Positions 33,133-42,611 of a stretch of 64,000 nucleotides of DNA are shown here, in pieces. The stretch lies in assembly GCA_030765055.1 (NCBI GenBank), contig CM060958.1:76094985-76158984 (forward strand). Direction: 5' to 3'. The position numbers and the translations under genes were made by a program. Every line of letters begins with the position of its first letter. Positions within the stretch are counted from its first letter, which is position 1. The stretch comes from Mantis religiosa (taxonomy: Eukaryota; Arthropoda; Insecta; Mantodea; Mantidae). The notes under the pieces were generated by a model, which was given only the letters and a program-made list of their open reading frames with translations, had not been told where the DNA came from and did not search any database.

Positions 33133-34463
33133 TATTAATTTAGAATTAATTAAATATGCTCTTAAAGAATTACATGACAGATTACTGTATCTATATAACA
33201 AGTGTTGGGAAACAAAAGAAATACCGCAAGAATGGAAGATAGCTAAAGTGCTATTAATATTTAAGAAAAGGGAAAGAACAAGACCTGAAAATTTTAAAGG
33301 GTTTAGTTTATTGTGTGCTGCCTACAAAATATATTCCAAAATAATAAGTACTCGGTTAAACAAAATAACAGATGCAATACTCCTAGAACAAACTGGTTTT
33401 AGAAAAGGAAGAAGCACCATTGACAATGTTTTTACTCTTAAACAAATAACAGAAAAACGACGAGAACAAAATTTAGAGACGCATTTACTATTTATTGGCT
33501 ATTATAAAGCTTTTGACAAAATATCACGAATGATAATGTGGAAAATTTTAAATAATAGAGGCATACCTTTACAACTGATTGAAGTTATAAAAAGTATGTA
33601 CATTGACACAAAAATAAAAGTAAATAAAAGAGAACCAGTAATAGTTAATGGTGGCGTAAGACAAGGTTATCCTTTATCAGCCGCAATTTTCAATTTGTAT
33701 GTTGACGAAATAGTAAGGATTTGGTCGAATAAAGTCAATGGAGGAATTAATGTATCAGGAGCTAAATTGAAAACTATGTTGTATGCAGATGATCAAATAA
33801 TAATGGCCACAAATGAAGATGACCTGCAGAAAATGCCGTATAGTCTAGATAAAATTGCTACAGAATATGGAATGAGAATATCAGCAAATAAATCCAAAAC
33901 CATGGCATTTAAAGGAATTAATCTAGTAAGATCAAAATAGTGTTAGATAGCATTATAATTGAGCAGAAATCACACTTTAAGTATTTAGGATGTAATGCCT
34001 CGTACCAAGGGGAAGCTTATATAATAGAGAAAATAAATAAATAAATTTAACTATATAACAGGTACAATAAAAAGAACATTAAAAAAGTAAAGCAAGAAAG
34101 GATTCTATAATAAAACTAGACAAAACAATGGCAATACCAACTCTGATCTATGGATCAGAAACATGGACACTAACAAAAAGAAATAGTACGAGAATACAGT
34201 CATCAGAAATGAAATTCATTAGAGCAATAGCTGGATATACTAAAATTGATAAAAAGCGTAGTCAGGATATTAGGACAGAATTAAAAGTAGAAGAAATAAA
34301 CCATACTATTGAAAGAAATAGAAATCAATTGAAAGAACATGTTCAGAGGATGAATAATAACAGAGTACCAAAAATAGCCTTAAACTATAAACCTATAGGA
34401 AGAAGAAACCAGGGAAGACCGAAGAAAAGATGGGCAGACCAATTTGGAGCCGGAACGGGTTAA
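33133..34463 (+). pseudogene. LINE reverse transcriptase, 5'-truncated (RTE-like C terminus)
   Basis: The frame is open from about 33133 (NLELIKYALKELHDRL) to 33940. Blocks in order: IPQEWKIAKVLLIF, QTGFRKGRSTIDNVFTLKQ, LLFIGYYKAFDKI, GGVRQGYPLSAAIFNLYVDE and the catalytic box TMLYADDQIIMA. In motif A the aspartate expected in the FIDY-KAFD pattern is a glycine, so one of the three catalytic acids is lost. After a frame break at 33940 and further indels, the C terminus resumes at 34128 with MAIPTLIYGSETWTLTKR, RAIAGYTKIDKKR and the basic end GRRNQGRPKKRW, stopping at 34463. The C-terminal GRP-KRW block is common in RTE-related elements. The clade is inference. There is no ORF1 or endonuclease. 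Confidence 0.9.
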
Positions 34464-34908
34464 ACAATCCAAAGCCGTGAGGTAGAAGAAGAATTTTAAA
34501 ATCAAAAGGTATTATTGCCGCAAGTACAACATTCTAAGAACATGTACCTAATCCGAGAAAAACGTTAACCAATTAGAAGGCGACAAATGTATGGCACTCT
34601 CCCTTCGAAAGTGTTCAGTCTGTTGCTGGCTGTTACAACAGGCACAACCATCGGATGAACTGTTCTCCCCACCCACATACTGGTTAACAAGATCAGTTCG
34701 CAAACTTTATTTTATTTTAGGTGTCATCCACGGCAAAGCCCGAGAAATTGCTAGGAATGCGGAACCTGTACGGTAACATTATGCACGAAAATAATCGTGT
34801 GTCAGATACACTGCAAGTTAGCAGTTCCCAGGAAATCTCTGCAAATCTCAACCTCCTATTTCTAGTGCACTGGATTACTGGAAAACAAATTCAAAATTAT
34901 GTTCTACC
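34464..34908. other. hAT interior between nested elements, unassigned
   Basis: A possible LINE 3' UTR (to about 34500), then sequence with a 61-codon ORF that I do not recognise. Confidence 0.4.
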
Positions 34909-34910
34909 TA

Positions 34911-35813
34911 CGAGGGATGTTCAATAAAGAATGATCACTTTTTTTTTTTTTTTTGGGACCACGTACCTTTACTCATCCTCATAATTTTAATGATCTTTCT
35001 CAAAATAGTCTCCCCTGAATGCGATGCACTTGTCCCAGTGTTTCTACTAGTCTTCAAAGACATGCTGGAACCCATTTTTTGAGAGATCCTTCAAAATCGC
35101 ATTCGCAGCCTTCACCACTACTTCTGATGATGGATAATGCCTCCCACGAAGGCGTTTCTTCAAGTTAGGGAATAGGAAAAAAGTCACATAGGGGTAAATC
35201 CGGACTATAGGGAGGATGAGGGATGCACTTCACGTTGATTTTTGCAAGATATTTAGCAACATTGGCAATATGCAACCGCGCGTTATCGTGGTGCAGCCTG
35301 CTTCACGGAAATATGGTCTTTTGCCCTGATATGGACTTGCAATGTTTTCAGCACATCCCTGTAGTATTGTCCAGTTACGGATGTGTGTGCAGGTACAACA
35401 TGCTGATAAACCATTCCATGAATATCAAAGAATGAGATGACCATAACTTTCCCAGTAGAAGCAACCACTTTTTGGGGAGGGGGGGGGGTTGGTGATGATT
35501 TCCACACTGAGCTTTGCTGTTTGCTCTCAGGATCAAAATGATGTAGCCAAGTTTCTTCAGCAATGATTACGTTTGAAACTCTGGATCTTCATCTAACATC
35601 AACTTTAACTGTAGGTTACCTGCATTGCAGCGGTAGGCCATACTGAACATATCTGAACTTGACTGGTTCTCACAAGCGGGAACCAGGAGTACTAACAATG
35701 AAACTACTACGGCGTGCTTGTTTCACATTAACAGAATGTAATAAGATTGAATTTTAGTGCGAAAAATTATAACCCTAAAAAAATTATGACCATTCTTTAT
35801 CGAACAGCCCTCG
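34911..35813 (-). mobile_element. Internally deleted mariner, 903 bp
   Basis: The ends CGAGGGATGTTCAATAAAGA and (reverse complement of right) CGAGGGCTGTTCGATAAAGA form TIRs, flanked by TA at 34909-34910 and 35814-35815. The element is about 400 bp shorter than a full mariner because the N-terminal half of the transposase is missing. A T17 run lies just inside the left TIR. Confidence 0.92.
35000..35640 (-). pseudogene. Mariner transposase C-terminal half, decayed
   Basis: The reading begins near 35580 with IIAEETWLHHFDPESKQQS, where the family has GDETW, so the first catalytic aspartate is replaced. It continues KVMVISFFDIHGMVYQHVVP and TSVTGQYYRDVLKTLQ. The second block LHHDNARLHIANVAKYLA is present in a shifted frame near 35290. 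The third, PPYSPDLPLCDFF, is near 35200 and is followed by a stop. A C/G run near 35472 expands prolines in the linker. Several frameshifts make it non-functional. Confidence 0.85.
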
Positions 35814-35815
35814 TA

Positions 35816-36190
35816 TAATCCAATTATCTTGATGTGGCAGCTGAATAAAGATGAACATTAAATGGAATAGTCTATTAGCAATCCTGAAAGAGTGCGAATA
35901 TGATGTATACATGTGCAGCATCAACTACTCCACATATATAAGCCATCCTTACTCTACTTTCAGGATTGGTAACAGACTAATCCATTTAGTGTGCATCTTT
36001 AGTCAGCTGCCACCACAAGGAAATTGGATCGTACAACAGTTTGTTCTGAAAGAGTATTTAGCACAAGAGGACTTGCGTTTAAATGTCTAATGTAGAGTTT
36101 AAAAGTAAGTACATTGACGGTTTTAAATTTTGTCTCATTAAATATGTACACCTAATTACTTTTATTGGCATCACACAGTTCTCTCAACAT
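35816..36190. other. hAT interior, unassigned
   Basis: The ORF at 35851-36090 has no recognisable motif. No hAT dimerisation or BED-finger motif is visible. Confidence 0.4.
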
Positions 36191-36317
36191 TCTAGTTTGC
36201 TTTGAAACTGGAAGCAGAAATGGCGGATCGAGTATCGAAGTATCGGTATCGTGTAAAACACCGTGTATCGTATTGGGTATCGGAAAAAACTGGTATCGAT
36301 CCTTCTCCAATAAAAAC

Positions 36318-36816
36318 TTTACCTGAGTAATAACAAATGAGCATATTCAAATAATCCATACTATCTTTTCTTTTTAATTTCTTTGCAGCGATTTTATTAA
36401 ACAACTTTATTTTCCAAACCACACGAAGAGGAGCTACACAAGTGGCATACGAAATTGCAAAGCAAAGTAATCTGAAAACTCACTTTCCCATAAGAAGCAA
36501 TAATTCTCCAGTTTCATGCAACGCCATCCTGATAAAAGTTTATGAGCAACCTCTCTTTATCCAGACTTTGGATTCAACAAGATTGCTGGAAGTGTTTCGA
36601 CTGTTTAATAACACGTTGTTAGTGTTTAACACGATAACTGCATTTTCCTTTGAACCTGCACCAAGTATATATCCTTAAACGATGCCTGACTCTAGTGCGA
36701 AACTGAATATTTATCCGAATTTTCATTTTAGAAAAGTCCAAATTCAAACGGACCTTTTTCTTAATTCGTTTTAATGGGAACCTCAAAACGTGTAAGGCCT
36801 TAGAGAAAGTAAAGAT
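36318..36816. other. Unassigned sequence
   Basis: One 78-codon ORF (36442-36678) without known motifs. Confidence 0.4.
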
Positions 36817-37009
36817 AAATTTTATAATGAGGAATTAATTCCTACATAATTAATCTTTTTAAATACATTATTCCGGTATATGGATGTTTTAATTAATTAG
36901 AGTCACCTGAAAAATTCATAAATTGATTCTAATTAAAAACATTCATATACCGGAGTAATGTATTTAAAAGGATTAATTCTGTAGGAATTAATTCCTCAAT
37001 ATAAAATTT
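36817..37009. repeat. 193-bp inverted repeat (MITE-like)
   Basis: Arms 36817-36904 and 36925-37009 are near-perfect reverse complements (the outer motif includes GAGGAATTAATTCCT, itself palindromic) around a 20-base spacer. AT-rich and non-coding. A small foldback element is the likeliest explanation. Confidence 0.88.
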
Positions 37010-37051
37010 AACGTCAAGAGTTTAATGATAAGAATCCCGGTATTTAGGTAC

Positions 37052-37262
37052 TTACAATAGTAATTCCCCACAAACGTGTATCTCGAATATGAGAACTCTA
37101 ATGTGGTTTACCGGGATATATAATGAATCGATTGGGGAGCTTAATGTCGCGTCGGCATGTTGGCCATGGTAGCTCAAGGGGTTAGAGCGACTGGACGGAA
37201 ACCAAGAGATCCGTGGTTCAAATCCCGGCCGTGGCATTGAATTTTTCAGTTGACTAAATTAA
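37052..37262 (+). mobile_element. SINE family B
   Basis: A leader (AATATGAGAACTC..TGGTTTACCGGG) precedes the tRNA-like head GGCCATGGTAGCTCAAGGGG with B box GTGGTTCAAATCCCGG. The tail is TGGCATTGAATTTTTCA. The leader upstream of the tRNA-like part is shared with the copy at 52709-52935. Confidence 0.88.
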
Positions 37263-37355
37263 TTTTATACCTAAAGATGTTTATACAATTCTGGCGGGTA
37301 GAGACGAAATACTATTCTGGACTGCAGCAATAGTAAGAAACCTTTTCGATAGTAT

Positions 37356-37851
37356 TGTCGCGAACCGGTATCTACGATCGCGTGGCTTGTTTACACAAAA
37401 GAAACTGATAGGAGGGCAGTGTGAAAACCAAGAGCCCGCGGACAAAGATAACAGGCAGATAAGGGTCTGCCGAAACAAACAAACTGAGATAAATGGAAAT
37501 TTCTAGTTACTTCTGGACTGATAGAGATTGTTCGCGTTCTGGTTTATTTGCGAAGCATCTAGAAATTATCTGTGAAGTATTTAAAGAGGCAACGATTGGC
37601 CAAGAGGTAATTGCAAGTTGTAAAGCAGAGTTAGTTGTGAAACAGTGCTGTGAAATGAGAGACAGCCAGCTGTGTTGTAACGAGAGCTAAGGATGTAATC
37701 TGCTGTCACTGTTATTGTGATCGACCTTGGTAGCCTGATGGTGTATGTAACGTAATGCTGCTGTAATCTATAAGAGTATTTCTACGAAAATAAAGGAGAT
37801 TTTTAATTTCTGCAACTCGGTCTTTTAATTCTACGAACCCACAAAGTCACA
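37356..37851 (+). mobile_element. Solo LTR, Ty3/gypsy-like, with GTAT TSD
   Basis: Starts TGTCGCGAACCGG, ends CCCACAAAGTCACA, and is flanked on both sides by GTAT (37352-37355, 37852-37855). An AATAAA signal lies about 60 bases before the end, followed by a T-rich stretch. It aligns with 45322-45856, and its end matches that of 24113-24563. No internal retroelement sequence adjoins it, so it is a solo LTR left by recombination. The superfamily is inferred from the 4-bp TSD and termini. Confidence 0.85.
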
Positions 37852-37855
37852 GTAT

Positions 37856-38505
37856 TTAATACTGTTTTTCTATGAAAGAATGGGGGAAACAAGGTTGGAA
37901 GATCCTGAATTTGAAAGCAGGCAAAAATACACGTGATCTGGCTTATACATTTACAACTACTGGCCTGCAGATGATATTTTATGGATCTCTCAAGCGATTT
38001 ATCAGTAAATACGTTGTGGCTGTACGATACACATGAATTTCTGTTAATGAACAGAAATTTGTTGCAAAAAGCTTCTAAGTAACAGCAAGGTCAAATCATT
38101 ATCGATCTCTCGTGCCTGTATATATAGAAAGGAAGCTTGCATTCGTTTCCGGTCACCGCCGTTCCAGAATATGTTCAACGTGATAAATGTTGCCATAGTG
38201 CTAGCAATCTAGTTTGTTGATCAATTCAGCGATCCGTTTGTTATAATATCCAATCTTATTCCAATGAGCACAAGAACTCTGCATAAACTTAAGGCTTACA
38301 TGTAACTCCCCCCCCCCCCCCAAGCTAAAAACAAAAATCTCAACATTCCTTCAATTGTTAATATAGAGAATTTCGTAAATTATCAGCTTTAATTCATGTT
38401 TTACTTTCCTTACGATTGAAAATGTACACAGATCTGCAACTTCAGTAGTCCAAATAGAATACTAATATACGTCATTTTTTGGTACTACAAAGTGACTTTA
38501 CGCTA
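37856..38505. other. Unassigned sequence
   Basis: AT-rich, with a C14 run near 38307-38321. No gene recognised. Confidence 0.5.
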
Positions 38506-39404
38506 CAGTAGAACCTCGTTTACTCGAATTAATTGGGACCAGGGCTGATCCAGGTTATCCAGAGAATCTCGGAAAAACAATAAAAACCGTATATATCACC
38601 GAAATATTTTTAACGGAGTTTAGAAATTACTATCGGCACACTTTCGCTTAAAAGTACATACACTGTATGTATTACAATAGCCTAGAAGTGCAGTATTTCC
38701 ACTGTACACAATACAGCTACACACCAGTCAGTAGTACAAAAAAAAAAAAAAAAAAAAAAAATTCAGTGAGCTTCTGCTGTCTCAGTTTAGTGTTTTAGTG
38801 TATTCTTATGAGCAGCGTGATCTCGCATCCGCTTTAACATTAGAAGTTCATTGGCTTGACTCTCGAAATAAAGCATCAATTTCTCTATGTTTGCTACTGC
38901 TTGTGCATGGCTCATAATCACAGCTGGTTCATCTACACTGTCTGAATCTGAGTACTCTACATTTTCATTTTCAGCAACACTGCATGTTGCAATAATCCTT
39001 TCCTCGGTAATCGGTTTATAACCTCAGTCATTGTCAATGTATCCCTCAACATCGGAACAGCCATCGACATTTTTAAAAATGTCTGATAAAAATCTTTTTC
39101 CACACTTATTTTTTCTCCTTCTTCAGTCTTGTTTACTGGGAAGTCACAGGCACGCACGCACACACACATACCAGGCCACAACTTTTTCCACGACTTTCAA
39201 AGTTTCTCTTCCAGCCTCGTCCCAAGCAGTGGGGTGAGTGCAATGAATACGCCCAGTGGAAGAGAATTCGAGTAATATAACTACGTACTGAGAATAGCAA
39301 TTCATGATCTATAAAATAAATCTTAATTTATGAAGCTAAACAACATAATTGTTTTTCCAAAACCGGTCCGAGTAAAAGAGGTCGGGGTTAATGGGGTTTT
39401 ATTG
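38506..39404 (-). mobile_element. pogo/Tigger-like element, deletion derivative (899 bp)
   Basis: The left end CAGTAGAACCTCGTTTACTC is the typical pogo/Tigger terminus. The right end reads as its imperfect reverse complement (CAATAAAACCCCATTAACCC). TA flanks both sides (38504-38505, 39405-39406). An A24 run sits at about 38738-38761. Only the transposase C terminus remains. Confidence 0.9.
38787..39090 (-). pseudogene. Tigger/jerky-type transposase C terminus
   Basis: Minus-strand frame: DVEGYIDND, a TGA stop, then GYKPITEERIIATCSVAENE, an acidic stretch EYSDSDSVDEPAVIMSHAQA, and NIEKLMLYFESQANELLML with KRMRDHAAHKN, ending in TAA at 38787. The acidic linker followed by the SHAEA..AL..L..Y.E and LLK-LRD-A--K blocks is the usual C-terminal end of Tigger and jerky-like transposases, after the DDE domain. 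The DNA-binding CENPB part and the DDE core are deleted. Confidence 0.78.
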
Positions 39405-39637
39405 TATGCTGACATGTTTCAACACTGTATGCTCTTGAGAATAAATTCAGATGTTTAGAATTATTTCTAAACCTCAGACATTAGGTTAAGTTAACTTCTA
39501 TAATAATGGCACGTTATGCTTGGGATAGGGAAGTCGCAGTGAAACCTTGTTTTTCCAAAGTGCAAGGAAACAGCAACCGAGTCCGAAGCCTAGTTATTTT
39601 AATCATTCCTAGAAAGAGACTAAGGTATAACCAAAAT

Positions 39638-39663
39638 TGCTGCTGCTGCAGCAGCAGCAGCAG
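39638..39663. repeat. Palindromic CTG/CAG trinucleotide repeat
   Basis: (TGC)4 runs straight into (AGC)4-5, so the tract is its own reverse complement and can form a perfect 12-bp hairpin stem. Confidence 0.9.
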
Positions 39664-39731
39664 AAACAATTCTCTTGGGGCATTATTAACGTTCCCAAAG
39701 AATTCGTCTCAATATTGTTATTGCATTTATA

Positions 39732-41046
39732 CGAGGCATGTTTTTTTAATTCAGTACCGTTTTGGAATTTAAAAAAAGACGTGCATAGATATCGCAATAA
39801 TTTTATTTTTACATGAAAGCCTGTACCTTAATCTACTTTTCTACATAATTTCCGTGAATATTGAGACACTTGTCATAACGTGGCACCAGTTTTTGAATAC
39901 CCTCCTCATAAAATTCTGCCGCCTGACGTGTTAACCACTGTATCACAACTGTTTTGACTTCGTTATCGTCTTGAAGACCCTGACCGCCCAGATGTTTCTG
40001 CAAGTGCAGGAACAAATGGCAGTCGCTGGGCGCCAGATCACGGCTGTATGGAGGATGATCTAGAGTTTCCCTTTGAAAAGATTTGATGAGATCTTTGGCC
40101 CGATTAGACACATGTGGACGGGCATTGTCATGCAGCAAAACGATACCCTTACTCAACTTGCCACGTCTTTTGTTCTGGATTGCACGGCGCAGATTGTTCA
40201 ATGTCTCACAATAAGACGCTGCATTGATTGTCTCATTACGAGGCAGAAACTCCACTAGCAATACTCCTTTTCTGTCCCAAAAAAACTGTGCACATGATTT
40301 TCCGGGCAGAAATTGTTTGCTTAAACGTCACTTTTGTGGGTTATGATGAATGTCGTCATTCCATGGATTGTTGTTTCGATTCTAGTATGACGTAGGCCAC
40401 CCATGTTTCGTCACCAGTAACAATTTGGTCTAAAAAACCTTCACCTTCATTGTGGTACCGCTCAAGGAAAGTCAATGCACTGCTTAAACGTTGGGTTTTG
40501 TGCAAATCCGTCAACATTTTCGGAACCGAACGTGAACAGAATTTCCGGTACTTCAAGTTCTCGGTCACAATGCGATACAAAACACTACGAGAATATTGAG
40601 GAAAATATTCACAATGATGAAATTGTAAAGCGTCTGTTTTCTCTCACCTTTTCGTCCACTTTCTTCACCAAATCTTCAGTAACGACCGAAGGACGCTCAC
40701 TCCGTTCATCATGCACATTTGTGCGGCCATCTTTAAATGCCCTCACCCATTTTCTTACCATTCCATCACTCATAATGTTTTGTCCGTAAACTTCACAGAT
40801 CTCACGATGAATATCGATCAGTTTTACGCCTTTAGCACTAAGATATCGTATAACAGCCCGTACTTCACAATCGGCGGGACTTACGATTGTCGGAGGCATC
40901 TTAAACACTTAGACAATGAAGAATCAGACTGTAATGGCGTCAGTGCGTATACAAGAGATGTAGGTAACCAGCGCGCATGCGCGGAACGCCGACCGTAGAG
41001 CTGCGGCGGAATCGCAAAACGGTACTGACTTAAAAAACATGCCTCA
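39732..41046 (-). mobile_element. Full-length mariner, 1315 bp
   Basis: The TIRs CGAGGCATGTTTTTTTAATT (left) and (reverse complement of right) TGAGGCATGTTTTTTAAGTC are flanked by TA (39730-39731, 41047-41048). The transposase runs on the minus strand. Length and structure are those of a complete copy. Confidence 0.95.
39833..40899 (-). pseudogene. Mariner DD34D transposase, frameshifted, catalytic triad kept
   Basis: The likely start is MPPTIVSPADCEVRAVIRYL at 40899; an in-frame upstream ATG at 40908 is less usual. Blocks: HTH with MVRKWVRAFKDGRTNVHDE, linker VDEKVRENRRFTISSL, then a TGA and a frame change near 40610. The second frame (to about 40356) reads ENLKYRKFCSRSVPKMLTDL and the first catalytic block IVTGDETWVAYV, with two stops after KQQSME. 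An extra base in a T run near 40290 shifts into GIVLLHDNARPHV and YSRDLAPSDCHLF, the other two aspartates with 34 residues between them. The C terminus LVPRYDKCLNIHGNYVEK is conserved. All three catalytic aspartates survive despite the breaks. Confidence 0.93.
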
Positions 41047-41100
41047 TACATGCTAACATTTGATTCTCTATCATCGATCCATATGTACAATAAAAGCAAA

Positions 41101-41369
41101 AAGGCTGGCCCCATAGCTCAGTCGGTAGAGTACCTGCCTGCCGTGCTAGGGGTCCCGATTTCGATTCCCGGCGGTTGGGGTGGGAATTTTTCTCCGTCCA
41201 AGATAATTCATCTTCCCCAGAGCCTGGAAGTATGAATGAGAGTGCGAATGTGTGCGTGATTTAACGATTAAAACCAACCGAACAAGAGTTAACATCTCCA
41301 AAGGAGAACGGCCGCCGATATGACCATTGCAGTTAAAGGCGGGGTATAAATGGAACAAAAAAAAAAACT
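41101..41369 (+). mobile_element. SINE family C, full length with poly(A) tail
   Basis: tRNA-like head GGCCCCATAGCTCAGTCGGT (A box) with CCCGATTTCGATTCCCGG (B box), then the body GATAATTCATCTTCCCCAGAG, and an A12 tail ending near 41369. The first part matches the copy at 30886-31045. Confidence 0.92.
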
Positions 41370-42611
41370 CCTTAGCAGCTGATGTGTGAAGGAAAGAGTA
41401 AGCGGTTGAACTGATCTAAATGCTTAGTATTGCGCCTGCCTTTGTCATTTTGAAGGTAAAGAAAACAGGAAGAAGAACTGATGAATTGTCTGAAATTGCA
41501 ATTAATTTCCCACGGATGTTGATACCGAAATTAAGGAATGCAATGTATGGAGAATCGTAATGGATTTCAAAGGAATGTATATTTGTGTGGAACGCGTGCA
41601 GGTGTAGTAGAGTCGAATAGCAACGGGGTTGAATAGTTGTTTTAACAAAAGAAACGTAAGAAAGTGTCCTTAGCAGAGTTCTAAAGGGTAGCACTTGACT
41701 CCGTTTGAATATGTATTCTTCGGACATTTAATAAAGCATTGACCTAGACTAATAATAACCACAATGGACAAAGATAGTCACAATGGGCATCTTTGTGTGA
41801 AAAGAGGGCTTCCAAAAGTGAAAATTACACACCCACGCGCGGCTGTGCCCAGTAAGGACACTCAGTCCTCGGCGTGAAGCCGATTAGGGCAGTCCTCTTC
41901 TTCTGTCTTGGTCGAGGGCAGACCAGAAGCGATGAGATAAGATACTTGTCGATCCGTATGTACCTGAAGAACGAATTAAGTTATCGAGTAATAAGCATTT
42001 CACATATAGTAACTCTAAATAGTGATATTGGTAACCCTTGGTCGGCAACTTCAAGTTTGATGTTATGATATAAAGAAGCAGTCATTAAATCAGTTAGAAA
42101 CGGGCATTCCAGTGTCATTAAAACCATCCTTCTCATACATATCCACGCATACCCAGAGAGAAACCTCATTGCTTTACCCTGAGGTAAATGTGAATGAAAT
42201 GTGTAGAAAAAAAATTAAGACACAGTTTAGAAGAAAAGTAGGAATCTTATTTTAACATTTAGAAGAATAATTTGGTAGATAAAACAATGATAAACATAAA
42301 CAAGAAACATCAGTTGCTTTTCTTTATAATGAGCTATTTAGTTTTACAACTCCCAATTATGTTAACTTTTGCCAAGGTGAAAAGAACTTAGCTGAATCTG
42401 ATAAACTGAACATCCGTATTAAATATCTTTCTAAATATTTTATTACATTAATACATATGTAAATATAAGTATATATCTGATATATTACCATTGTATGATC
42501 GTTTTATCATCTATTTGATCTCACAATCAAATGCACGTCTGTTTGCCTTTTCATACATGGTCGAAAACGAAATAAAAGAAAGCTCGGAATTGAACATAAT
42601 AGATAATTTAT
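41370..42611. other. Unassigned sequence
   Basis: No supported gene. The ORF at 41416-41727 (minus strand) has no recognised motif. Confidence 0.5.

Larger units (their letters stand above)
32988..36309. mobile_element. hAT element with exact 8-bp TSD, carrying nested elements
   Basis: The left end is TAGGGATGGGTACTCGATAC and the right end, reverse complemented, TGGAGAAGGATCGATACCAG. Both subterminal regions are packed with GATAC/GTATC words in inverted arrangement. ATAAAAAC occurs immediately outside both ends (32980-32987 and 36310-36317), an exact 8-bp hAT TSD. Inside are a truncated LINE (about 33133-34463) and a deleted mariner (34911-35813) but no recognisable hAT transposase. The order of events is hAT first, then the mariner and probably the LINE. 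Confidence 0.85.

Noticed and set aside
41103..41176. Functional tRNA gene
   Set aside because: Good A and B boxes, but it is the head of SINE family C with a body and poly(A) tail, and a second copy at 31 kb.
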